DNA from: Burkholderiales bacterium
GTDB taxonomy: Bacteria > Pseudomonadota > Gammaproteobacteria > Burkholderiales > Burkholderiaceae_D
DNA length: 23,978 nucleotides
Direction: 5' to 3'
Assembly (NCBI GenBank): GCA_028868455.1
Contig: JAGWUK010000002.1
Span: forward strand, 1 to 23,978
Shown here piece by piece: positions 7,587 to 14,633 of the stretch (position 1 is the stretch's first letter; every line of letters begins with the position of its first letter). Both the position numbers and the translations under genes were made by a program. The notes beneath the pieces are model-generated. The model ran no database searches and was not told the DNA's origin. It was given only the letters and a program-made list of their open reading frames with translations.

Positions 7587-10058
7587 ATGAAAAGTAATGA
7601 CAAATTCTTGTTGTCGTCGATCACGCTCGCCGTGCTGACGCTGACGAACCAGGCCTATGCACAAGAAGCAGCCAATAATACCGTCGCTGCACCGAGCGCG
7701 GCCGTGAAACCTGCCGCGGATTCTGTGCCGGCTGAAGTCCAGCAAGTCGTGGTGACCGGAAATACCAAAAATGGCGGTTTGCGCAAAATTGACGCATCGT
7801 ATTCGATTACGACGGCCAGCGAAGAGCAATTGAAACAAGCCGCGCCCAGCAGCACTGCCGATCTGATGAAAATTGTTCCCGGCGTGTATGCCGAATCCAG
7901 CGGTGGCAATGCGGGTGCGAATATCGGTGTGCGCGGATTTCCTATCGATGGCGATGCACCGTTCGTCACCATACAATTGAACGGCTCGCCCTTGTTTCCA
8001 CCGCCGACTTTGTCTTTCCTCGAAGGCTCGTCGCTGTTCCGGATCGATGATACGGTCGAGCGCGTCGAAGTATTGCGTGGCGGACCAAGCCCGATATTTT
8101 CTAATGGCCAGCCTGGCGCGACCATGAATTTTCTGCTGAAAAAGGGGACGGACGTCGCCGATGGCAGCCTGCGTGCAACAGTTGGCACCGGCAATCTGCG
8201 TCGCTTTGACGGTTTTTACGGCGGTAAAATCGCCAATGGCTGGTATGGGTCGATAGGTGGTTTTTATCGCGTTGCGCAGGGCGTGCGTGACGGCCAATAT
8301 CCTGCCGATGACGGCGGTCAACTGACGGCGACCGTAACGCATAAACTGGATCAGGGCGAAGTCACCGTTTATGCCCGCACGACGAATGAAAAAAACACGT
8401 TTTATACCGGCGTTCCGCTGATATCAGCGAAGACCGCAGGCGGCGATCCTACTGCGTTTCCGGGGTTTGATCCTTTGACAGGTTCTTTCTATGGGAACGA
8501 ACTGCGCAATGTCGCTCTCGAAGTCGGCCCAGGGCAGGTCATCAATAAAGATCTGGCCGACGGTCGCGGTTTGCAGGCAAATCTGTTTGGTGTCGATTTT
8601 GAGCAAAATATCAATGGCTGGAGCGTCAGCAATAAGCTGAATCATTTTTCCGGCGACGCGCCGACGCTGGCGATTTTTACCGGCAATAGTCCCGTCAGCA
8701 TGAGTAGTTACCTGAACACGGCAATTCAGTCTGCCAACGCGCAGGCAAATGTCGTCAGCGCGGCTGGCGGCAAAATGGCAACGACCGGAACGGCGACGTA
8801 TCTGAACGGTGGCGGTGCCGTTGACGGCAATCAGCAAGTTATGTCAGCTGGCATCTGGTCTGTCGAGAAAAAAATCAAATCCTTTACGGACGAATTGCGC
8901 GTGAGCAAAGAGATCGTCAAAGATCACACGATGACGGCCGGTCTGTATTACGCCGATTACTCATCGAAAGATATGTGGTATCTCGGCAATAGCGTTTTAA
9001 TGACCGCCACGCCCAATGCGCGCCCGATCAATCTTAGTTTGAATAACGGCGTGGTGGTCAGCGGTAATGGTCACGACGGTGCTTCGTTTTACACCTTGAA
9101 TGAAAACTTCTCGGCGCAAAACACAGCCATTTATCTGGCCGATGAATGGAAAGTCAGTGATCGCATTCGGGTAGATGCAGGTCTGCGCAGCGAGTCGCGC
9201 CGGCTGAATGGCGTGATTTCCAATCCTAAGTCCGTTGATCTGGATAACAATCCGCTAACCTTGTACAACAACAATGCGTCGGTATTGAGCGGCTCGAATA
9301 AACCCGTCAATCGCAACGATAGTGAGATGTCGTATACCTTGGGCGGTAATTACAAAGTCTCGCAAAATTTCAGTGTATTTGCGCGCTTGAATTCTGGGTT
9401 CGCTTTGCCGCAGTTCGATACCATTCGCGACAACGGCGTCGATACCGTGGTGACCAGGGTCAAGCAATATGAAATTGGCTTGAAGGCAGTCACTGAAAAA
9501 TACAGCGCCTATCTGACTTTCTTCCATAATAAATTCACTGGTTTGCCGTTCCAGCAATTTCTGGCGGACGGCAGTAATGTGACCGCGATCGGAGGTTCCA
9601 GCGGGTCGGGTCTGGAATTCGAAGTAGCCGCGCGGCCTGTTAAAAATTTCCAGATTTCGCTGAGCGGCGCTTATCAGGAATCGAAATACGAAAACTATGG
9701 AGCCAATACAGGAAACGAAGTGAAGCGTCAGCCTAAACTGCAATTCCGTCTGTCGCCGAGTTATCGCATTCCGCTTGATACCAGCAATGTCAAGATTTAC
9801 GGAACATATACCCACGTTGATGCGCGTTTTGCCGACGCCGAAAATCAGCAGGCATTACCGAAGTACTACACACTCGATGCTGGTGTATTGGTCAGCCTTG
9901 GCGAGAACCTTGAGTTCCGTCTCGCGGGCACCAATCTGACCAATCAACTCGGTCTGACCGAAGGCAATTCCCGTGTGATCGGCAGTGGCAGCAGCGTCGT
10001 GTTTGCAAGACCAATATTTGGTCGCGCAGTGGAAGCATCCGTGGTCTACCGTTTCTAA
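7587..10058 (+). CDS. TonB-dependent outer-membrane receptor (probable oligosaccharide uptake)
   Basis: The product is an energy-coupled outer-membrane importer. I chose the ATG at 7587, not an upstream in-frame ATG at 7518. It has a GGGGA ribosome site 7 nt away and begins a clear signal peptide (25 residues, ending NQAYA before QEA). The 823-residue protein then has a Pro/Ala-rich linker, a TonB-box-like VQQVVVTG, a plug domain (about 65-180, with STADLMKIVPGVY, IGVRGF and ERVEVLRGGPSPIF) and a 22-strand-type barrel ending in VVYRF with the terminal Phe of outer-membrane proteins. The signal-transducing N-terminal domain of FecA types is absent. Position opposite a LacI regulator and next to phosphorylase, mutase and permease genes argues for a sugar rather than a siderophore. 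Confidence 0.93.
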   Translation: MKSNDKFLLSSITLAVLTLTNQAYAQEAANNTVAAPSAAVKPAADSVPAEVQQVVVTGNTKNGGLRKIDASYSITTASEEQLKQAAPSSTADLMKIVPGVYAESSGGNAGANIGVRGFPIDGDAPFVTIQLNGSPLFPPPTLSFLEGSSLFRIDDTVERVEVLRGGPSPIFSNGQPGATMNFLLKKGTDVADGSLRATVGTGNLRRFDGFYGGKIANGWYGSIGGFYRVAQGVRDGQYPADDGGQLTATVTHKLDQGEVTVYARTTNEKNTFYTGVPLISAKTAGGDPTAFPGFDPLTGSFYGNELRNVALEVGPGQVINKDLADGRGLQANLFGVDFEQNINGWSVSNKLNHFSGDAPTLAIFTGNSPVSMSSYLNTAIQSANAQANVVSAAGGKMATTGTATYLNGGGAVDGNQQVMSAGIWSVEKKIKSFTDELRVSKEIVKDHTMTAGLYYADYSSKDMWYLGNSVLMTATPNARPINLSLNNGVVVSGNGHDGASFYTLNENFSAQNTAIYLADEWKVSDRIRVDAGLRSESRRLNGVISNPKSVDLDNNPLTLYNNNASVLSGSNKPVNRNDSEMSYTLGGNYKVSQNFSVFARLNSGFALPQFDTIRDNGVDTVVTRVKQYEIGLKAVTEKYSAYLTFFHNKFTGLPFQQFLADGSNVTAIGGSSGSGLEFEVAARPVKNFQISLSGAYQESKYENYGANTGNEVKRQPKLQFRLSPSYRIPLDTSNVKIYGTYTHVDARFADAENQQALPKYYTLDAGVLVSLGENLEFRLAGTNLTNQLGLTEGNSRVIGSGSSVVFARPIFGRAVEASVVYRF

Positions 10059-10102
10059 AATCAGTTTTCAATTTTTGTAGTAGCTCTCCCTGTAGTCCCC
10101 TC

Positions 10103-10141
10103 AAGCGAGGCACTTCCCAACGGTGTCTCGCTTATTTTTTT
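10103..10141 (+). terminator. Rho-independent terminator of the TonB receptor gene
   Basis: An 11-bp stem (10103-10113 with 10123-10133, AAGCGAGGCAC against GTGTCTCGCTT, one G-U pair) with a 9-nt loop is followed by an A and seven Ts. It begins 44 bp after the receptor stop codon. Confidence 0.9.
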
Positions 10142-10221
10142 CCGACTCCGATGTCAGACGGCAAAAATGGAATGGAACTTTGGCGCAGTGTTGTCCGTCA
10201 GACCATTCTTTTGGGGGGGAA

Positions 10222-11301
10222 ATGGAAAAACAACGAATACTCGGCTACGACCTGGCCAGGTCGCTGGCCATTTTTGGCATGGTCTTTGTCAATTTCAAAG
10301 TCGTCATGCATGCGTCACCAGAAGCAGGGCACGAATGGCTGTCCATATTCAATTTTCTGGATGGACGCGCCTCATCGGTTTTCGTGGTGCTGGCAGGGAT
10401 CGGTGTCAGCCTGATGAGCAACAAGGCGCGCTTGAGCGGCGATGCAAAACGATACAGGCTGGTGCAGCGCAGCGTGATGAAGCGTGCATTGTTTTTGTTT
10501 ATCTTTGGACTTTCGTACATTGCTATCTGGCCGGCCGATATTTTGCATTTTTACGGCATCTATATGCTGTTTGGCGTTCTGTTGCTGTCATGTTCACCAA
10601 AAGTATTGCTGACGATTGCAGCGCTGCTTTCCATCGTGTTCACGATGTTGTTTTTTACATTGAATTACGGTGAAGCCTGGGACTGGACGAATTTATCGTA
10701 TGCCGATTTCTGGCAAGCACAGGGGTTTTTGCGCAATCTGTTTTTCAACGGCTTCCATCCCTTTTTTCCCTGGGCCGGTTTTTTTCTGATTGGCTTGATG
10801 CTCGGTCGCCTGAATATGCACAACGCGCAGACGCGATGGCGGATAGCGGTCTGGAGCGTCTGTGCAATCGTAGCGGCGGAGTTGTTGAGCTACATCCTAA
10901 AGTTTGTACTGGGTAATCAAGGCTGGGATGCAGAATCCATCGCCGTTCTGACATCGGTGCATCCTATGCCGCCTTTGCCGGTGTATTTTCTGTCGGCGAG
11001 CGGCAGTGCCTGTTTTCTCATTGTGATGTGCGTCGTGATGGGAGACCGGTTTTGTCAAGCTCGGTGGTTGACGCCGCTGGTCAATACGGGACAGTTGGCA
11101 CTCAGTCTGTATCTGGGCCATGTCATTGTTGGCATGGGAGCCCTGGAGGCCATGGGAATGCTGCATGCGCAGAGCATGGGATTTTCTGTTTTTAGCGCGA
11201 CTATTTTTTGTGCTGCCGCCATTATTTTCTCGCATGCCTGGCGCCATTATTTTGCGCAAGGTCCCATCGAATGGCTAATGCGCAAAGTGACGATGACGTA
11301 A
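10222..11301 (+). CDS. YeiB/DUF418-type polytopic membrane protein
   Basis: The 359-residue protein has about 9-10 hydrophobic segments. It opens with RILGYDLARSLAIFGMVFVNF, the N-terminal signature of the HGSNAT-like (DUF1624) acyltransferase module. It ends with the DUF418-like part (TGQLALSLYLGHVIVGMGALEAMG). Relatives such as E. coli YeiB have no established substrate; transmembrane acetyl or acyl transfer is inferred from the family. I placed the start at 10222 because it follows an exceptionally G-rich Shine-Dalgarno (seven Gs and an A, 10213-10220) and begins at the conserved motif. The upstream extension to 10123 would run through the receptor terminator. It seems to be a single gene, followed by the small-RNA array. 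Confidence 0.88.
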   Translation: MEKQRILGYDLARSLAIFGMVFVNFKVVMHASPEAGHEWLSIFNFLDGRASSVFVVLAGIGVSLMSNKARLSGDAKRYRLVQRSVMKRALFLFIFGLSYIAIWPADILHFYGIYMLFGVLLLSCSPKVLLTIAALLSIVFTMLFFTLNYGEAWDWTNLSYADFWQAQGFLRNLFFNGFHPFFPWAGFFLIGLMLGRLNMHNAQTRWRIAVWSVCAIVAAELLSYILKFVLGNQGWDAESIAVLTSVHPMPPLPVYFLSASGSACFLIVMCVVMGDRFCQARWLTPLVNTGQLALSLYLGHVIVGMGALEAMGMLHAQSMGFSVFSATIFCAAAIIFSHAWRHYFAQGPIEWLMRKVTMT

Positions 11302-11471
11302 ATGCTGCAAGCCGTTTGCAAGGTCAGAGACCCAAAAAAGCTTGTCTGTTACTGTGGAAAGATGTGCGCCGTCGTTGATTTCAATATTACCAATGAGATA
11401 TTCAATTGCGTGATGACTGGTATACAAAAAATAGTGGTGATAAATTTGCTGCACTGCGATAAAGTTGCACC

Positions 11472-11538
11472 TGTCTCCTCCAACACCTCCTAAGGTTTGG
11501 ATTTAGCCCGCAACCTTCAGGTCGCGGGCTTTTTTTTT
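11472..11538 (+). ncRNA. Small RNA, tandem copy 1 (anti-Shine-Dalgarno motif)
   Basis: The predicted RNA is about 67 nt. A -10-like TAAAGT (11460-11465) follows a -35-like GTGATA (11437-11442) at 17 bp. The RNA would begin near the invariant CTGTCTCCTCC. A hairpin follows (11479-11501: UCCAA pairs with UUGGA and ACCU with AGGU, with one bulged C and a CCUA loop). CACCTCCT (11484-11491) equals the anti-SD tail of 16S rRNA. It ends in a terminator with AGCCCGC/GCGGGCT arms, a larger inner loop than the other copies, and nine Ts (11530-11538). The 5' end is a prediction. Confidence 0.75.
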
Positions 11539-11689
11539 GTCGCTTATTTCAGAGGGCCACAATATCGGTCAACAAGTTCAAATACATTCTTGCAAGAAAT
11601 AAAATGCATACTCATTTATATTATTTGTGAATGATTGATATGTGAAAATTCTTATTGGTGAATTTGTTGCGACGCGATATAGTTACACC

Positions 11690-11752
11690 TGTCTCCTCCA
11701 ACACCTCCTAAGGTTTGGATTTAAGCCCGCAAACTTTGCGGGCTATTTTTTT
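11690..11752 (+). ncRNA. Small RNA, tandem copy 2 (anti-Shine-Dalgarno motif)
   Basis: The predicted RNA is about 63 nt and has the best -10 of the four: TATAGT (11678-11683, 5/6), with a poor -35-like TTGGTG at 17 bp. The CTCCTCC box is at 11693-11699 and the hairpin at 11697-11719. CACCTCCT at 11702-11709 is identical to copies 1 and 4. The terminator stem is 9 bp (AGCCCGCAA with TTGCGGGCT), followed by A and seven Ts ending at 11752. Its upstream flank is more AT-rich and diverged than those of copies 3 and 4. Confidence 0.75.
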
Positions 11753-11875
11753 GCCTGGAAGAAAAATATTTGCCAAATCCCTTTATTTTTCGGGACATGC
11801 GGTATACAAAATGCGAATGACAGATATGTGAAGAATAAAGCATACAAACATGCTGCATTGCAGTAAAGTTACTCC

Positions 11876-11937
11876 TGTCTCCTCCAACACCGTCAAAGGT
11901 TTGGACTTCAGCCCGCAAATTTAGCGGGCTTTTTTTT
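11876..11937 (+). ncRNA. Small RNA, tandem copy 3 (loop variant lacking CACCUCCU)
   Basis: The predicted RNA is about 62 nt. The -10-like TAAAGT is at 11864-11869 and CTCCTCC at 11879-11885. The hairpin at 11883-11905 keeps its UCCAA/UUGGA and ACC/GGU pairing, but the loop has changed so that CACCTCCT is replaced by CACCGTCA (11888-11895). The terminator is AGCCCGC, a 7-nt loop, GCGGGCT and a T run to 11937. It keeps one CCUCC core instead of two, so it may have different targets or be decaying. Confidence 0.72.
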
Positions 11938-12063
11938 CGCCTTGGAAAAAGCAACTTAAATCGTTCAGGCTTATAGATGTCGCCAAGATGTATACGAATT
12001 TAAAATAACTGATATGCGAAGAATAAAGCAGACAAAAATGCTGCGTCGCAGTAAAGTTACACC

Positions 12064-12126
12064 TGTCTCCTCCAACACCTCCTAAGGTTTGGACTTCAGC
12101 CCGCAAACTCTGCGGGCTATTTTTTT
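12064..12126 (+). ncRNA. Small RNA, tandem copy 4 (anti-Shine-Dalgarno motif)
   Basis: The predicted RNA is about 63 nt. The -35-like CAGACA (12029-12034) and -10-like TAAAGT (12052-12057) are 17 bp apart, with CTGCGTCGCAG, a dyad, directly before the -10. The CTCCTCC box is at 12067-12073, the hairpin at 12071-12093 and CACCTCCT at 12076-12083. The terminator arms are AGCCCGCA and TGCGGGCT, followed by A and a T run ending at 12126. The unit points toward the convergent DUF817 gene, 76 bp away. Confidence 0.75.
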
Positions 12127-12202
12127 GCCGTTAAGAAAGTATCCGATGCGGTTCAGGCTCATCCACGGACAAAGACCGTCGTGCTGTCGCAAAGCCTGTA
12201 TC

Positions 12203-13060
12203 TTAGTCCTGGGCAATATGTATATGCCGTTTGATGTGCTTCAGATGCGCAACGATCGTAAATGTCATGATCACTAACAGCGACCAAGAGCTCCATTTAC
12301 CGAGATGGACAGTCGACCAGGCGCCGATCTGGTTGGGGTAACGCCAGATGCCGAAAAACGTCCCCATATTTTCTGCCAGCCAGATAAAAAAGCCGATCAG
12401 CACAAATGCCAGCAATAAGGGCATGCTGCGGTCCCTATCCAGCGGGCGGAATACGACAGACGAGCGCGCATATAAACCCAGGGCACAAGCAGCCAGATAC
12501 CAGCGGATATCACCGATATAGTGGTGAGTAAAAAAATTCAGATAAATCAAACTGCCAATCAGTGCTGCCATCCAGTACGGCGGGTGATGGCGTACCCTGA
12601 GATCAAACAGGCGCCATGCCTGAATAATATAGCTGCCTATGCTGGCATACATAAAGCCGCTGAACAGCGGTACGCCCCACAGTTTGCTATAGCCAGGCTC
12701 TGGATAAGTCCAGGACTGGATACTGGTCGAAGTCTTGAATACTTCCAGCGCGAAACCGATCAGGTGGAACAAGGTGATGGCTTTTAATTCGTCAATGGTC
12801 TCCAGCCTGCTCCAGACCATGCCCGCCTGAATCAAAAGCGCGACGATGAACAGGACGTCGTAGCGCGCCAGCCCAAACAGGCCAGCTTTGGGAACAATCA
12901 GAATTGATGCAAAAAACAAACCGACAAACAGACAGGCGCGCAATTCTTTGATGCCGAAATACCAGAATTCGGTAAAAAAGCGGGCAACACCGTGAAGCTC
13001 TTTCGTTGCAGGTGGCTGTAGCAGGAATTGATCAATGGACGAGAGGCGCATGCCGCGCAT
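12203..13060 (-). CDS. DUF817 (YoaT-type) membrane protein
   Basis: The 285-residue protein has about eight hydrophobic segments and the conserved texture of DUF817 proteins (IQSWTYPEPGYSKLWGVPLFSGFMYASIGSYI, HHYIGDIRWYLAA, FFIWLAENMGTFFGIWRYPNQIGAW). The molecular function of this family is not known to me. It starts 4 nt after the allA stop codon, so it is probably the last gene of the uraH-puuD-alc-allA operon. That placement suggests, but does not prove, a role in ureide or purine metabolism such as transport. An alternative Met lies three codons downstream. The N-terminal 25 residues are soluble. Confidence 0.9.
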   Translation of the reverse strand: MRGMRLSSIDQFLLQPPATKELHGVARFFTEFWYFGIKELRACLFVGLFFASILIVPKAGLFGLARYDVLFIVALLIQAGMVWSRLETIDELKAITLFHLIGFALEVFKTSTSIQSWTYPEPGYSKLWGVPLFSGFMYASIGSYIIQAWRLFDLRVRHHPPYWMAALIGSLIYLNFFTHHYIGDIRWYLAACALGLYARSSVVFRPLDRDRSMPLLLAFVLIGFFIWLAENMGTFFGIWRYPNQIGAWSTVHLGKWSSWSLLVIMTFTIVAHLKHIKRHIHIAQD

Positions 13061-13064
13061 TGTA

Positions 13065-13586
13065 TCAAGTGCGCGCTGCGATCAGGCCTTCCTGTGTCAA
13101 TTGCCAGTCTGTTTCCGGGACAATTTCATCGCAATTGTGTCCCTGGCCTATCCTGTCCATGACAATAAAGTCGCTGATGCGATGCAGGGCAATTAACGGA
13201 TGATGCCAGACCCCGGGGGCATAATTGACTCCCTGAAAGCCACGGCAAAGGAAAGCCTTGATACGACTGGCGTCGAATTCACCGGCAGGGGCAACGACCA
13301 CCAGATATTCATCCTCGACTTGTTGCGAGAGCGGGACGAAGGCCTGGCTGCCAAACGGGTGCCTCTCCATAATCCGAATGGATAAAGGCAAAGACCGCGG
13401 CTGCGCGCGAAACAGGCTCAGTATGCACTGGCCGCCTTCAGCACTGGTATCGGCTGTTGCCAGTGCATGAAAGCGTTCTGTCGTTCCTTGATTGATCTGA
13501 TAATGGCGTGCGCCTTCCAGCATGATGACTTCGCCGAAAGGCGCGAAAGCTTCACGGCTGAGCGGGGCGATGGGCAAGGTGCGCAT
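13065..13586 (-). CDS. allA: Ureidoglycolate lyase
   Basis: The enzyme splits ureidoglycolate to glyoxylate and urea, the last step of allantoin use through allantoicase. The 173-residue length is usual for the family. Recognisable motifs are APFGEV near the N-terminus, [14 protein letters not shown] (about 73-86) and [16 protein letters not shown] (about 119-134), which form the cupin-like active site. It follows allantoicase by 17 bp and precedes the DUF817 gene by 4 bp, consistent with one operon. Confidence 0.95.
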   Translation of the reverse strand: MRTLPIAPLSREAFAPFGEVIMLEGARHYQINQGTTERFHALATADTSAEGGQCILSLFRAQPRSLPLSIRIMERHPFGSQAFVPLSQQVEDEYLVVVAPAGEFDASRIKAFLCRGFQGVNYAPGVWHHPLIALHRISDFIVMDRIGQGHNCDEIVPETDWQLTQEGLIAART

Positions 13587-13603
13587 GGTGTTCTCGCTCT
13601 CGC

Positions 13604-14614
13604 TCAGGCAAGTTTGCTCAACAAGCGCAGGCGCGAGACGCCGCCATCCGGGAAAATATTAAAGCGGATATGGGTAATTGGTCCCAGCGCCTGAATCTCT
13701 TGTGCAAAATAATGTTGATGATCCATTTGCAGTTTTTGCTGAGGCAATAAGACCGGCCAGAACATCGATTGCGTCACCAGGGAAGTTTCCGTACCACCCT
13801 GCATGAAGGCAGCCTGAATCGAGCAGGTATCTGGATAATTCCCTTTGAAGTGGCAAGTATCGACTTCAATCTTTTCTACTGTACCCGGATGCGCCAGCGC
13901 GATGATGCACCAGTCATTACCAGGTTCGCGGCGACGCCGGGTTTCCCAGCCATCACCCATATTGATGCCGCGACCCGGCATCAGCAGATTGCTGGCCAGA
14001 CCGAAATGCTGGTTATTGCTGGCAACGACATATCCACCGTTTTCCATGGCGATCAAGTCAAACAAACTATCGCGGTCGGCATGCGCCCAATCGTTTTGTG
14101 GTTGTCCGTAAACACGCAGGCGCGCAACACCGCCGTCCGGATAAATATGAAGCCGCAAATGCGTAAACGCCTGCGTACTTTCAATCGCGTGATAGTGATG
14201 CTGATTGCCTTGCAGGTTCACTGACGGCAGCACTTCTTGCCAGCTTGTCGTGTCATCTGGCTCACCCTGTATAACGAATGCACCCTCGATCGAAGCCGCA
14301 GGTGGATAGTTACCGGTAAAGTGACTGGTGTCGATATCCACACCTTGAAGAATGCCAGCGCGCGCCAGCCTGACCACGCACCAGTCGTGGCCATTGACAC
14401 GTTTGCGGCGCGATTCCCAGCCGTCCATCCATTTACCGTTCGTATCGTATTTACCGGGGACAAAGACCGCAGGCTCAGGATTGAGCATGCGCGCCATTTC
14501 CGCAAAAAAGTCGTCGCTGCACTGAATCGCGCGTGCGCCCAGTCGGGCATCAGCGAGATTCGGATAACGACGGCAGAAGTCGGGGGCATTGGGGTCGAGC
14601 GAAATGATGGCCAT
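13604..14614 (-). CDS. alc: Allantoicase
   Basis: The enzyme hydrolyses allantoate to ureidoglycolate and urea. The 336-residue protein contains the two internally duplicated jelly-roll halves of the family. One has [11 protein letters not shown]...[12 protein letters not shown]...[14 protein letters not shown], the other [11 protein letters not shown]...[12 protein letters not shown]...[14 protein letters not shown], with '[12 protein letters not shown]' or '[12 protein letters not shown]' closing each. I start it at 14614 ([13 protein letters not shown]), 19 nt after the puuD stop. A 26-codon longer frame would overlap puuD and adds non-family sequence. No strong ribosome site is visible, so translation may be coupled to puuD. 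Confidence 0.95.
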   Translation of the reverse strand: MAIISLDPNAPDFCRRYPNLADARLGARAIQCSDDFFAEMARMLNPEPAVFVPGKYDTNGKWMDGWESRRKRVNGHDWCVVRLARAGILQGVDIDTSHFTGNYPPAASIEGAFVIQGEPDDTTSWQEVLPSVNLQGNQHHYHAIESTQAFTHLRLHIYPDGGVARLRVYGQPQNDWAHADRDSLFDLIAMENGGYVVASNNQHFGLASNLLMPGRGINMGDGWETRRRREPGNDWCIIALAHPGTVEKIEVDTCHFKGNYPDTCSIQAAFMQGGTETSLVTQSMFWPVLLPQQKLQMDHQHYFAQEIQALGPITHIRFNIFPDGGVSRLRLLSKLA

Positions 14615-14633
14615 GTGCGAAAAATATGAAGGA

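Larger units (their letters stand above)
11302..12202. repeat. Protein-free 0.9-kb region with four tandem small-RNA units
   Basis: Four related units have CTCCTCC boxes at 11475, 11693, 11879 and 12067, giving periods of 218, 186 and 188 bp. The core (from the -10-like box to the terminator) is strongly conserved. Units 3 and 4 also align for about 57 bp upstream of the -10-like box, from GTATAC (11802 and 11990) through a shared GAAGAATAAAGCA block. The short open frames in the region start or end inside the terminators and have no recognisable content. The first 135 bp (11302-11436) and the last 75 bp hold nothing I can assign. Confidence 0.85.

Noticed and set aside
7542..8342. 266-codon minus-strand frame opposite the TonB receptor signal peptide and plug
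   Set aside because: It is Arg/Ile-rich shadow translation; the plus frame has a signal peptide and TonB-receptor motifs.
10123..10221. Upstream extension of the YeiB-like protein
   Set aside because: It would be translated from inside the receptor terminator and adds residues unlike the family; the ATG at 10222 has a strong ribosome site.
11302..11954. Short open frames within the small-RNA array (for example 11302-11493 and 11642-11866 on +, 11721-11954 on -)
   Set aside because: They cross the terminators, lack ribosome sites and recognisable composition, and arise because the repeats share bases.
11302..12130. Four-copy repeat array considered as a CRISPR or integron-like cassette array
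   Set aside because: The conserved units are unequal (218, 186 and 188 bp apart), each ends in a Rho-independent terminator and has a -10-like box, and no cas, integrase or recombination-site features are nearby. Small-RNA genes explain the structure better.
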